From positions 186,001-250,000 of the forward strand of contig NW_025944763.1 of assembly GCF_000764305.2 (NCBI RefSeq): a DNA stretch of 64,000 nucleotides, written 5' to 3'. This DNA is from Hyalella azteca (lineage: Eukaryota; Arthropoda; Malacostraca; Amphipoda; Hyalellidae). Shown here piece by piece: positions 36,374 to 48,090 of the stretch. Under the pieces are notes generated by a model that saw only the letters and a list, made by a program, of their open reading frames with translations, made no database searches and had not been told where the DNA came from. The position numbers and the translations under genes were made by a program. Each line of letters opens with the position of its first letter. The stretch's first letter is position 1.

Positions 36374-38891
36374 AAGCTATAAAAATAACGCCTACCTTCG
36401 ACCCTCACGTTTGTTTCTGAAAGATAACAAGCACGAGGTAGCTATACAACGTAACTAATAACAATGCTCGCTCCTCTCTGGCAAATCTTCGTCAAACTTT
36501 GTAGGCTGGGTTGATTGCTCTTTAAAATTTCAAATATCATATTAATTGATGTTAATATTATTATTATAATTAAGTAACATTACTTGAGTGCGGATTTTAT
36601 GTTTGATTGCACACACGATTTCTAGTACCGGTATCTGTAGTTCAGTAGACAGCGCAAGAAAGATTGGCTTTAAAATGATGAAAAAAAACTGGAATAATTT
36701 CCAGTCTTATACCTTTACAAAAGAGGATAAAATAAACTGTGCACTGAGAGCATCAGACGCACGATAGAATAAAACCGTTCGCCAGTGGAAAACGAAGTAA
36801 GCAATCTAGACACGAGTTTATATCGCCTGTGTCTACATAACACACTTGGAATGTAAGACAAATGCAACCATCAAGAAACGCATCCACGTAGTATCAACTG
36901 GTTAAAAATATATCTTGATCAATCGTCCGATAACTACGAAAAAAAAAACAATAGACTTACGTACGGCTCGCGACGAACAGCGATATATAGTTTCAATTTG
37001 AACTAACAAGCGATGTGCAAGGAAACAAATACCTTAAAAAATTATCACTCAACTTAGGGCGAAATTAACTGGCCGAATAATAGTTGAGAAAATACATTTT
37101 CTGTAACACTACTTACAATCTCTAAATACATCTGATGACCAGAGAGAGAGAGATCGTTCGCCAAAAGACAACTTTGGCTACGAAAGTTCAACATTCGCAG
37201 CCATAACAATACCCTATGAAAAACAGTAAAATCTTCTGATATCCAGCGCAGAATTTCATTGCAACACGAGTCATTAATTGTCCAAAAGCTTGTCGGGCGA
37301 CAAAAGGTTCTAGAAGAAAAAAGAGCACAATGGGAGAGATCAATTAATTTATATCTTTGAGGGTACCACAGTTCGCACTACCACGTCAATCTATGCACTG
37401 ACTTGTGTTTCATTACTACCCTAAACTCTTAATAAATATAGCCAATTCATGTATAAATAATTGTATGTCCCTCTGTCCTCAATGTCCCATTGCGCTCTAC
37501 TTTTCGCATGCAGACATTAACTTTTCCTTCAGTACGTACATTTAAGAAGTAATATTCCCAGTACAGTTACGTGCAAGAAAACCATCACTTGTTAACAGGA
37601 AAAAACACTCACGCTGTTAACTTACCTGAGAATTCGCCCCCAAGAAATTACTTCATTGACAAAATAGAACTAAAAACATATTCACACACAAATTTTTACT
37701 TTTTCAACGCTCACGTGAGTCCAAGAAACACCGTTGCACTGCACTAAAAATTTTCTCCAATTTCATGACACCGTTCTTTGTCCACTACACACAGGCTTAT
37801 CAACGAACTTCGGAATGATTACCCTTAATTCCGCTCAAATAGCATCACTAATACAATGATTTTCTAATGATATGAGTGCATGGCAGCGGCTAGAAAGAAG
37901 TCACAGTCGCAAATGAAACGAGACTTGGACTCTGGACAGAGTAATGAGTAACAATCATTGACAGGTCGAGATAAAGACTCGGCAGACATCAGCGAGACGA
38001 GTGCCTCCTAGAAATTTTTACGTCTAAAAGATAATCTAAGATAAATCTAATCAGTTGATGGCGTGCTGTGTGGCTTCTTGATTGCGCAGCACCAAAACAA
38101 TGATCACAAAACTACAGATTAAAAAAAAAAAACATTGTCTGTCTGCTCACAGCTCCAAATTTGGCCGCAACATGGCAAGCATCAATCCATTACATTTAAA
38201 TTATCTATAATGCACAGAATTTTGAGGTAGCAAATAATTATTACATATAAACAATGATTGCGAAAGGTTGATATATTCCTAACGAATTAACGCGACATTG
38301 ATCGGGATCGATAATCCCTTAAATTAAGGTAAACCGTTCGCTTCCATTCTCGTTATCAAATCGCTTTCTCTGATATCAAAATATATATCAAACTGATGAT
38401 ATAGGTATAGAATAAGAGAGCCTTGCACAAACCATCATTCAACTATAGTTTTCTAATTGGAAGAAATTTTGTGAAAAAATCCACATATAAAGTTTCAAAA
38501 TGAGTTCCAATTATTTCTTTTTAGACCTTTGCGATTCTTTCTGACTCCGCCGCTGAAAAAAAAATCGACCTCGATAGTATCCCAGCATAAAAAGCTTTAT
38601 AGATGAGTGCTTAAACAGTACCTATATATTGCAAGGGTCAGGCTTCAAATAAACAGACTAAAGTAGGAGGTTTCGAAAATACAAATAAGATATTTCTAAG
38701 ATTGCAAACTCCAGTAATTTCGCTTGATATGATCCAATTCGCAAAGTCTAAATAAATACAATGATAACTCATAAGGAAATTAACATATTTTTGTTATTCA
38801 TTAAATAAACTTTACCAATCGTGAGATTACTTACTCGTAAATGGCAGAAAATTTAAGAAAGACTAAGACCAGTGAGAGAAGTGTTAACAAC
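36374..38891. other. Non-coding stretch
   Basis: About 2.5 kb of AT-rich DNA with no ORF of 60 codons in any frame, the longest such gap in the window together with 39.5-41.7 kb. A short (ag)n run lies at 37141-37152. Nothing else seen. Confidence 0.5.
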
Positions 38892-39173
38892 TAATCATTC
38901 ATTAGACAACAACATCAATTCCTTCCGATAGAAAAAGGATGCCACCCAATCAGCACCGGAAAAGCGGACTAGTATCGCTCACGGACTTCTAGAGCAAACT
39001 TAAAATCTCATGCGCTTCTTCACGTCTATTTATAATCATTCATTAGACAACAAAATCAATTCCATCGGATAGGAAAAGGATGCCACCCAATCAGCACCGG
39101 AAAAGCGGACTAGTATCGCTCACGGACTTCTCGAGCAAACTTAAAATCTCATGCGCTTCTTCAAGTCTATTTT
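38892..39173. repeat. 141-bp tandem duplication
   Basis: Copy 1 (38892-39032) and copy 2 (39033-39173) differ at only a handful of positions, so the duplication is recent. The unit length is divisible by three. In one frame both copies read KDATQSAPEKRTSIAHGLLE before a shared stop, and one difference (cta/ctc) is silent in that frame. In another frame copy 2 is open for 39 codons from an ATG where copy 1 has a stop. Confidence 0.9.
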
Positions 39174-39210
39174 GCCAAGAAGCTCATGATGGTTTCTGAG
39201 AGCTACGTAT

Positions 39211-39455
39211 GACAGTCGCTACGCCTGCGGGACTTGGCAGAGTCGACCGGCGTACGAAGTTGCCGTTACTCCTTGTGTAAGTACAAGTGTCGTGCAGAAC
39301 ATTGCTATATAAGCGTCTCATTAGAGCAGATTGCCTATAGCCGTCGCTCGGTGACACAGAGAACGCACATCAACGACAAGTTGTACGCGGCCACTCGTGA
39401 AGCGTGGTATGTTGGAGAAACGATCACTGTCGACCCTCAAAATCACATGGTCTGA
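39211..39455 (+). CDS. Coding-like open frame after the 141-bp duplication
   Basis: After a TGA near 39210 the frame is open for about 81 codons to TGA at 39453. It is GC-richer than the flanks and its composition is protein-like, with four Cys in the region around RYSLCKYKCRAEHCY and a mixed charged end (KLYAATREAWYVGETITVDP). There is no ATG until the last residues, so it would have to be a spliced exon or a broken gene; upstream of the TGA the same frame reads KKLMMVSESYV. No family recognised. A transposon-protein relic is an alternative. Confidence 0.3.
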
Positions 39456-41724
39456 AGAAGTAGACAAAGCACGTAGACCTAAGTGAAGTAGAAGTAAATC
39501 ACTACTAAAATGTCTCAGTTGTGGTAAAAAATAGGATAGCAACATGTAGCTCTACAATTTAAACAATGTCCAAGTCAATAAATGAATACACTATGGTATA
39601 CACCATCAGTACAAAACACCAGCTGATTTATACCACTCGGCTTGACAGATACGAAAAAGAAGTACAAATGAAAAATGATTGTTAAAGTCAATTGGAAAAA
39701 CTAGATACGGGAGTTTCATTGAGGGCCGTGAGCTATTGGACCTAAAACTAATTAAATTACACTTGAATGGAATCTTTTACCATTTTATCATTTATTTATA
39801 GTACTCATATCCTTCTAATACGTTCCAACGGCATTAAAAAAAACTAAATTGGACGTACTTCAAGAACCAATTTTAGCCTCTGTTTCTGTTCAAAATGTAG
39901 GTCCAGAAAGGGTTCACATATTCAAGAATGATTGAATAACATTTCCATCAATTTAAATCTAATGAACACTACCATAGCTAGAATTTAAACCCTTTAAACA
40001 AAATTTTGCCGGCCGATGTTTCGTTTCATGCCAGTCAAAGACTGCAAGTCATCCTCACATTTATTTCAAAGGTAATAATTAATGAACACTTTATCCTCCA
40101 CGGAAAACTCCCAACTAATTGATGCTCAGCACATTAGTGATGAGAAACCCCACAGCGCGCGTCTGTTGCAATCGCAAAAAGATATTCGTATTTGAAGCTG
40201 AAGCAATGCAGATAAAATGAACGTCAAAGGTTTTTTGGGAGTTTTTTCCGTGTCTACGCGTCCATCACCTGAGTCCGCGTTCGAGACGCCTAAAAAATCA
40301 TAGAACTTGCGTGCCGAACAACACAGTAAAATTCAAGCAAGCAGCTGGCAAGCAGGCGCTCGGACAACATATCAATTTCTCATTTTTACGGCTTATCTTC
40401 ACAGTTAAATCAAAAGGTAATTTTAGTGACTTGCCTGTAGCAAGCAAGCATCTCAGACACATTGTTAAAGTTATTGTCGATTCTAAATGTTCGATTACAT
40501 GATTTATTCTTGACAAGAATGTAGAAATAATCTCATCTGCAACATTAACATTCTTAATAGGTACAGCGATCGATAATATCGAACTGCAACTGCAGATGAA
40601 AAAATCTGTGTGCGTTCAAATGTCAGTTTCTGTGTTTAAGGCATGAGGAAATTTTGTTTGACTTTTACGAGTTTGGTTTTTTAACGAATACTTCTAGCCT
40701 TGCGCTAAAACAATGCAATTAAGAGTGAAGCTATTGATCAACATATTACGGTTTGATTTCGTATTAGTATTAAAAATTTACTTTTTATTTCGCTCACCTG
40801 CAGGAGTTAGCCATGGCTGAGTGAAGCGCGGGCCACGAGAAGAAAGCGTTGATGATTAAGTGATTCAACACCAAATTGAACGCAGTCTCAAGACGAATAA
40901 TTCGAGCTATCGTTATCGTACATCAGTTCGCTGCATAAGAATCGTAATCAACAGCAAGACATTTTTATCCAGTGAATGTTCGTTCTTATGACGGAAATTA
41001 TTTTCTTGAGGCATAAAGCTCGTGAGGCCAACCCAACAAAATAAGTCTATATGGACTATTTAAAATAAACATTATTAACTAAACAAAAACACTCACTGTA
41101 ATGCCATTATTAGCTGTTCTTTATATCAGTTCTTCGACTGATCATTCTAAGGAAAGGGATACTTGGATGGTAATAAAATTATTCAAGATAAAAGATACAG
41201 TGATGATTTCATAGAAAAATTTGCACTTTGATTGATCAAGGCCCTAAATAAATACAATAATAATGTATTTCATACGTACACCACGGTTATCTCAAATTAT
41301 CGCAATCATTTTGTGTGCTTGCTGAGAAAATAAGTGTTAGTTATGTAATCTTATTCGTGTGCGCAATTTCGAAGAAATATTAAAGGAGATCGACGTGTCT
41401 TCTCATATTGTCTGAAATATGTTCACTCAATATACAATATAACCGAAAAATGCTATGCATTTCGAATTGATTAAGAACTACACATATCTTAGCTCTGATC
41501 GTCGCCAAAAATAAAAAAACTGTTATCTTCGTTATCTTTTAAACATATTTTCAATCTATGAAGTTAACGCAAATTTGAAATATAGTGAAAATAACTTAAA
41601 AACTAGATCAAATTCGATAAAACACACATCATATTGGTTTGTGTTCGTTAACATGTATAACATATTGAATATATATTCTATGGAGTCAGGGGACAACTGA
41701 GTGAGTTGGCGGTGCTCGAGCCGC
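39456..41724. other. Non-coding stretch
   Basis: AT-rich, with only a pair of opposing 63-72-codon ORFs at 40298-40516. The 21-base word at 40418-40438 recurs at 42348-42368. Confidence 0.45.
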
Positions 41725-41776
41725 TCATGCGTCACAGTTCGTCACGATATCGCGGCCAAGCCAGGCTGATCCATAC
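41725..41776 (-). CDS. Candidate short terminal coding exon
   Basis: On the minus strand a good acceptor (gagttgttctgttccgcag) ends at 41777 and is followed by a GC-rich piece reading YGSAWLGRDIVTNCDA and then TGA at 41727-41725. GC richness continues to about 41690 and then drops sharply, as expected for the end of an exon with a short 3' UTR. The frame shown is one of three; the others stop after 10 and 14 codons. The CAG|GTATGG at the junction could alternatively be read as a donor, and the plus strand is also open for about 40 codons. Not recognised as a family member. Confidence 0.3.
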
Positions 41777-42198
41777 CTGCGGAACAGAACAACTCGATTT
41801 ATTTCCCTAATAACAAAATCAGCATATAATTATAAAAAATATAACAACAGTCAATTTGCTCAGAGTCTCTAAGAAAGAAATAGTTCAGATAGAATGCTAA
41901 ACAGAAAAACTTTGGAGTTCAATTTTATATAGTTCAACTATTTTTTCTATTAACTATTGAAACTAACTATTGCAAAAATAGTTCAACACTATTTTTTCCC
42001 AACAATGTCTAATAAAGTTACATATCCCAAAAAATTAATGTTAAATAGTGTCACATTGTTTATCTACCTTGCAGGTAAACACAGATCTTTCAAAATATAA
42101 TTATAACGCACTGATCGATTAAAACCCTCGTAATGGGCCAGCCAACACCTCATTGGGGATATACATCCACAAAAATAATACAAAAACAAGTAATTAAA
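41777..42198. other. Non-coding, AT-rich
   Basis: Contains repeated agttcaactattttttctat-type words at 41931-41998 and otherwise nothing. Confidence 0.4.
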
Positions 42199-42275
42199 GC
42201 GATGAACAAGCTCTTCTCTTGCGAGGATTTCCTTCCAAAGCAGCTCAGTGATTATCCATAGTGGAGAATTATTGC
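42199..42275 (-). pseudogene. Inverted, diverged copy of the 43087 coding relic
   Basis: Read on the minus strand these 77 bases match 43087-43164 with about nine differences. The shared frame gives NNSPLWIITE, one changed residue, LWK, a variable triplet and AREELVH. The differences include three silent changes and several replacement changes. The surrounding minus-strand ORF (42064-42300) continues into unrelated AT-rich sequence. It is most simply a fragment of a repeated coding element; the source family is not recognised. Confidence 0.5.
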
Positions 42276-42334
42276 CTAAGCTGCTTAGCAAAAGTATCAC
42301 TCGTAGATAGTTGTTTTCAGGAACACAAATTAGC

Positions 42335-42395
42335 TTCTGAGAGAAACTAATTTTAGTGACTTGCCTGTTTCTCAGAAAATTAGTTTCTCAGAGAA
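42335..42395. repeat. Imperfect hairpin with 20-bp arms
   Basis: Left arm 42335-42354 (ttctgagagaaactaatttt) pairs with right arm 42376-42395 with about two mismatches, around a loop holding agtgacttgcctg. The loop word and left-arm end are shared with 40418-40438. Confidence 0.6.
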
Positions 42396-43069
42396 ACTAA
42401 TTTGAATTAGTTCCAGTAGATAGATAGAAAGTAGCACAAAAACATTTTCTGTAGTATATTAATTTGAAATAATCTAAACTAAAATAAAGCACAATATCAG
42501 AATTAATTACTCTGAGGTAATGAGTTGATATGAGAAAAATTGAAACATCAATTATCCAAAGAACGCTAACGAGGTGCAGAAAAAACTTACAACTACCGTT
42601 CTATTAATAATCTCACCCTGCTTTATGAGCAACGTCACACGAAGGCATGTTTATATTCAGTGACGAAATTCTGAATCTTCGTGTCTTGCATAAAAAATAA
42701 CACAATAAAATATCCTTCAGCAATAAATTTCATGATACTTTCATGAGGATACTAAAAAAATTCAATAATCTGATGTACAATTTCTTCTTACCGTGAGCAA
42801 AATAGCAACTAAATTCCAGCAAGCTTTCCAGAAAGCGTTAAATTCATGTTGTTGGCTCGAAAGTTCATGTGCTAATTTGTAGATACACGAAAAATTAAAT
42901 AACGAGATGAGAACATAGGAAAATTTTACAAGAGTTGCCAAATTCTAAGTGAGGGCCTACTTGCATTCTTCCTTGAAATATAAAAATTTATTAGCCTCAA
43001 ATTAAAAATAAGGTAGGGCAACATGAAACCAATTTCAGTTCCTGGGCAAAACTATCGACAAGTGGTACT
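42396..43069. other. Non-coding spacer between the inverted copies
   Basis: AT-rich, no ORF of note. Separates the two inverted coding-like fragments by about 0.8 kb. Confidence 0.4.
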
Positions 43070-43436
43070 TTAAGTAAGCAAATGGGGCAATAATTCACCA
43101 CTATGGATAATCACAGAGCAGCTTTGGAAGAAAAAGCACGCAAGAGAAGAGCTCGTTCATCACAAGTGGGAAGAATGCGAATATGTGAATTGTGCAGGTT
43201 ACTTAGAATACGAAAGGTGATTTATGAGGTTACAAGAGGACGATGAACATGTTCTAGGCCAGACAATGTATTCAAGGAAGATAAACAGCGACGATGTTAT
43301 TGCATTCAATTACTATGGAGGCCCCGCCATAGATCATACTGAACGTCAAGTGCTGTACAGAGTCTACGTCCCAGCGTGCATGCGAGCAGCCGAGGCCGAC
43401 GCAAGCACAAACATATCAAGAGTGCCTCCACGTTAA
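43070..43436 (+). pseudogene. Coding relic with one in-frame stop
   Basis: A single frame runs from a TAA near 43070 to TAA at 43434-43436 and is interrupted only by one TGA at about 43218, just before an ATG at 43224. The first part includes the segment shared with 42199-42275 (NNSPLWIITEQLWKKKHARE). The second part (70 codons from the ATG) is GC-richer and reads, near its middle, SDDVIAFNYYGGPAIDHTER. The unbroken frame on both sides of the stop suggests one protein-coding sequence carrying a nonsense change, or alternatively an ATG-initiated downstream ORF. No domain is recognised. Transposon origin would fit the diverged inverted second copy, but no transposase motif is visible. Confidence 0.4.
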
Positions 43437-44019
43437 ATACTCGGTAAAAATAAACTGCATAAGTTTGTTATGGCAGGTAGGCAGCCATCAAGCATACACG
43501 TGATGTGACCGGCAGATGCTGAGCTCAACTTGCAAGGAACTCAGAAGGAAACGCTGCAAAAACCCGAAGACTCAGCCAACGTTAGCATCCAAGCTACGAA
43601 GATTTGCCACAAAATATTGACAGTCTATGTGGTATTTGGGCAGACTGGTAGGAAGTATATCTTTACTTTCCAGTATATTATTAGGCTAAGATTAGCGTCA
43701 GATTATGTTAAAAATCAATAATGAAATGAGTGGAGTCGTGAAATGTTATGACCGACCGGCTTACTTACGTCACAGAAGGCCGTTGCTCTAAATGTCGAGT
43801 TCAAATAAGCACCGGTTAAATTTCCTCTACTCTACTTGTCGAGTTCGGGAGAAAAAAACCCGGCTTCTCACAAGCAAATACTGAAGAAATTCTGCTTGCT
43901 GTCACATGACGTTGAGTTAGTAAAACGACGAGCATTAAGAAAAAGAAAAATGTATATGATCGGTTTGGACAATGAACGTAAATATATAGTTTGACAGCAT
44001 TGGAAAAACCCACTGTTGT
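43437..44019. other. Non-coding stretch
   Basis: AT-rich with a 63-codon plus frame (43530-43721) lacking motif. Nothing supportable. Confidence 0.35.
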
Positions 44020-44215
44020 TGACTGTCAGCAACGAAAGAGCGAGGAAAACCGGTCGAGTTGGCGAGAACAAATGACCTGTCAAAGAGGATAATTTCGTCC
44101 TATCAGAACAAACGAGCACTGATGCATCAGACGTGGATGAAGCCTGTCTTAACCGCACCGCTGCTGCAAGCAGATTTAACCGGCAGTAAGGCCAACGTCT
44201 TCTGCATTAACTACG
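44020..44215 (+). pseudogene. Coding-like islet, possible frameshifted relic
   Basis: This GC-richer piece has protein-like reading in more than one plus frame. One frame gives PVKEDNFVLSEQTSTDASDV followed by DEACLNRTAAASRFNRQ and a stop near 44188. Another, the frame 44059-44331, gives a longer but more basic peptide. A minus frame is also open. An indel-damaged old coding sequence would explain this, as would chance. No family recognised. Confidence 0.2.
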
Positions 44216-45109
44216 AGCACAAAAATAAAAAAAATCTGTCAAGGATATTATTGCAAATACCGATTATTAGGTTGTTAATCCTCTTTCAGATTGCTAACAA
44301 GATAAACGACAGAGACAGTATCAGTACATGAGACTTCGATCATACGCGCATTGAAAGAGCCGAATAAAACACACAGAACCAGTGCTCGTTGTGCAGCGAA
44401 CACCTCAATTCTTCTCTCATACGGACAGTTATAGTTGAGTATTATATTTAAACTAACATCCTAAAAAGATACATAAATTAAGGACGATCGAAGTCGCACC
44501 AAAAAAATTGCTTAACTTTTTGGTGAGACGATGCACCTGTTAGACTATTAATTTTGCTAAATCAATGAGTGGAAGATGCTTACATTGAAATTCGTCAGGT
44601 TGCGTTACGCAGAGTATTCGTACGTGTGAAAGCGATTCGATGAATAAACGTTTAAGTTATAGAAATCAGCTAGAGTTCAACCGCTTGCAAATATGACATT
44701 TGCAACTAGTAAGATGACGAATAAAAAATATGAGAAACGATAGAAGATTTTTAATTTTGTTTGAATAAGAAGAATGTATTTTAACAACATGGTTTACTTG
44801 AATCACAATCGAACAAAAATGGGAATTCGCTGATGATAAATGGCGAGTCATGCCACCATTTAAAGCTACAAATAAATAAAGGAGCCGAATAAGCTCCTTT
44901 TAGTTCTGTTCTTCCATGAATTGGTCTAAGCGATTTTAGAGCAATGTCTGAATCGTTAATATCGCAACCATCATTGCACAAAACGTTAATATTTCCTAAG
45001 AATACTACGTATATATTTTGCCAGAAATGCATCTCGATACATCAATTGCATACAATCAAAACTACTGCATTATACGAAATAACAGTGAAAAATGGTCTGA
45101 CTCGTGCAC
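44216..45109. other. Non-coding stretch
   Basis: AT-rich with overlapping opposite-strand ORFs at 44666-45183 that have no motif. Confidence 0.4.
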
Positions 45110-45111
45110 TA

Positions 45112-45231
45112 GTGGCCGGCCATCTAGTGAAAATAAACAGTTTCGTTATTTTTTTCGAATATTGCACATGTTTCTTGTGTTGAATTAAAAACACGGCGAC
45201 ACGGTGTTTCTTTCACGTGCCGGCCGGCCAC
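45112..45231. mobile_element. Short TIR element (120 bp) with TA flanks
   Basis: The left end GTGGCCGGCC and the right end GGCCGGCCAC are perfect inverse complements, and similarity continues inward (tagtgaaa against tttcacgtg). TA dinucleotides flank both ends (45110-45111 and 45232-45233), as for Tc1/mariner-type MITEs. Each end carries GGCCGGCC, which is very rare in DNA of this composition. The interior is AT-rich with no coding capacity. Confidence 0.6.
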
Positions 45232-45233
45232 TA

Positions 45234-48045
45234 AAATACTGGTATGACTGTTAACGGTGATTTTTTGAACAGTGTTATAGATGATTTTTTATAAGTCAAC
45301 TTATTCCACAATCTCTTCAAGTACACTAACTAACTCATAGAATAATTTATATTGTTCAACTATTCAAGATGTTATTGCGAAATACACTTTGAATATGCTC
45401 AAAGTTCTTTTACGAAATTTATTGAAAATTTCTCGGAAAACGTAAAACATATATATATTTCAATGTTTAGTATAATCACCTGTGTAGTGTGAAAAACCTG
45501 TGAAAACCTATCACAACTTTGAAAGAAATACATATCCAGCTTGCGTTCCTCAAAATGAGCTGGCAACACAGGAAACATATAAAACGTTTGAATTGAGGAG
45601 GATTTTCGGGACAATGCATGCGCCATGCGAGACTAGCTCTATAATTCTAAGATAATGTTATATAAATGATAAAGAAAAGTATCATGAAGAAGACGGATCT
45701 GCTTGATAGTAAACAAACAATGATAGTAAACAACTAACACTTGAACGCACCACAATTCGGATATTGATTAAAAACTCGTGATGTAGCTTCAAATTGAACC
45801 TATAATACCGGTTGAGAAGTATATTAAGCTATTTATTACATTTAATGTCTAGCTCCTATAGTACTGTTTCCGACTCCATCTGGAAAATGAAATCTTACAG
45901 TATGCAAGCGAACTAGCCGCACTATAAGTAGTGAAACTGTAATTGGACGAAACATTTTGATTAAAAAAATAGAAGGCCATCGCTGGGCAATTTTTCGTAA
46001 AATTCTAAGAGAAATCATTAATAGGGTAGACTTAACGTCAGCCAGCAATCCTGGTCGTCGAATCGTCTCCAATCAGTTATTTATCGCTGAAATAATGATC
46101 AGGACTGGATCAATAGTTCACTTTTGAACGGCTACCCAAGTCACAGGCCCATTAAACTGTCAAAAAAAGCAAAAAAATAATTAAATAATAAAAGTAAATA
46201 AAAATAAATACATACAAAATAAAAAATTTAAGAAATCATCCTGAAACCATTTTGCGTGGGTTGGAATTTTTTTTTTTTTTGCTCCTGATATTCAATTTCG
46301 CTTTGTTATTTCTTTGGCACGTCTAGTTCTTGGAATATTGGTATTTTTAAGTAAAATATTCATAACAATTAGCTAGGTAGCAGCTGCTCTAAAAAAGGCA
46401 CAGCATATTTTTGTACATTGCATGTATAAAAATATGATTATTTTTATTAGAATTTGGTAACGTCCATTTGAGCATTATAGGTCCTAATATAGCCATAGAT
46501 AGCACAGACATTTAATTACAAGTAATTTATATTAATGCAGGGGATCGCTTCGACCAAATTTATAGATTTGTAAACACATTAATAATTATCAAACTAGTTT
46601 CACAAAAAAATGCAAATATTAAAAAAAACTAGACTTGCTAGAGAAACAACAACGTCAGTTTTGAAGGCAGCAAGAAAAATGCTTCCAAGCCCACACAAAA
46701 TGATCTCAGAACAGTTTTCTCTGTTGACCAGTGAATTATTAGCCTGAATTTACTTAAAAATGCGAATTTTAAATTCAACTAAGTGGTAACTGTCTGGAGA
46801 TTTATGAATCGTGAACCAAGTGCCATCGACTTGTCGGCATATAGCTACCTGACGACCAAAGCTGCTGCTGCGTACCTCATCTTATTTAATCAGCGATTTC
46901 ATTAATAACAATAAGCTGCTAATGTTTTACAATATTTAACTAGTAGAGTAATCTTTTGACATTATGCGCGGCCGGTCATTCCATATTCACAAAGAAGCAT
47001 CAGTTGAAAATACAGGCAAAGCACGTTATTAAATAGACACGACGCATCAATGGACAATGCATATCCTTGAGGTGCACAAGTCTCCTGCAGTAAATGGCAT
47101 CCAAACCATGCATGCTTGCATTTTCTATCATCTTGCAGTCGTGGAACATTATCCGGTGAAATTTTGAGAATAAAAATGCTTTTATATCAAGAAGTACGCC
47201 TATTCACAGGATCTCGTTGACGTAACTTGCTGTGAGAACTTGCCGTTGTGACGAAACGCGTTCCTAAGCAACTTACTAGACGCCTTCTTGCGATACAGAA
47301 TCGTTTGCCAAAGAGTTGAGCTATTTAGGGCTACGCATCAATCAGTAGTCTTCGCAAAAAAGCTACATGAGAGCTACAGTATGAACAAATCTTAAAAGTA
47401 ATGGTTGCAAAACAAACCTGTTTTTGTTGATAGCCCTATCACTTATTCAACCATATGTATTCTCATGAATGAGTAATTTAAAATTTTTCGACACAATTTT
47501 TTCGCTGAATATCGAACTAATTAAAATCTTGAAGCAGGTCGAAATGCAAAGAGCAGCAAAAATAGCAAACTGCCTAATGCCCAAACGTTTACATATCTTG
47601 CTCATTTGAACTTCTGTCGCAACATCTCTCTTGTAGATGTCGAGAAAAAACTAGGAAAATTTCTGCCACACCTAGAAACAGGGTGAAAACGAAGTTCTAG
47701 ATAATGCACTACTAGGGACATGTCAAACTTATGCGAGGATTGTTATCAAAGAGCTTTCCAAGCTTGAAGCTATAAACTACGGTTCAAAGGCCCTGTTGAG
47801 CTGCAATGTCCCTACCAAGTTTACGATGTGATTGCGCATCAGTCACATCAAGGGAATTCAAGATTATTGCCTAGCAAATGTCACACATTGCCAGACTTGT
47901 CAAGAAACGAACTGCAAAAAATTGTTAATTTCTAAGGTTAAGATTTGCGCGATCAATATTTTATTTCAGCAATTTTTCAAATGATATCAACTCAACACCA
48001 TAAATGTTTACGCATTTATCTGAATTTTCTGTTTCTTACTTAAAA
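45234..48045. other. Non-coding stretch
   Basis: AT-rich. Low-complexity A-rich sequence at 46165-46235 and a T-run at 46267-46280. Minus ORFs at 45399-45626 and 45842-46072 have no motif. A slightly GC-richer part at 47560-47900 shows no frame. Confidence 0.45.
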
Positions 48046-48090
48046 ATAATTTAGTAACTCCCATTATATTTCAGCTTATCTTTATTTCGG
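48046..48090 (+). repeat. 45-bp direct repeat, copy 1
   Basis: Identical over 45 bases to 49573-49617; the shared sequence starts ataatttagtaactcccatt and ends tctttatttcgg. Confidence 0.9.
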
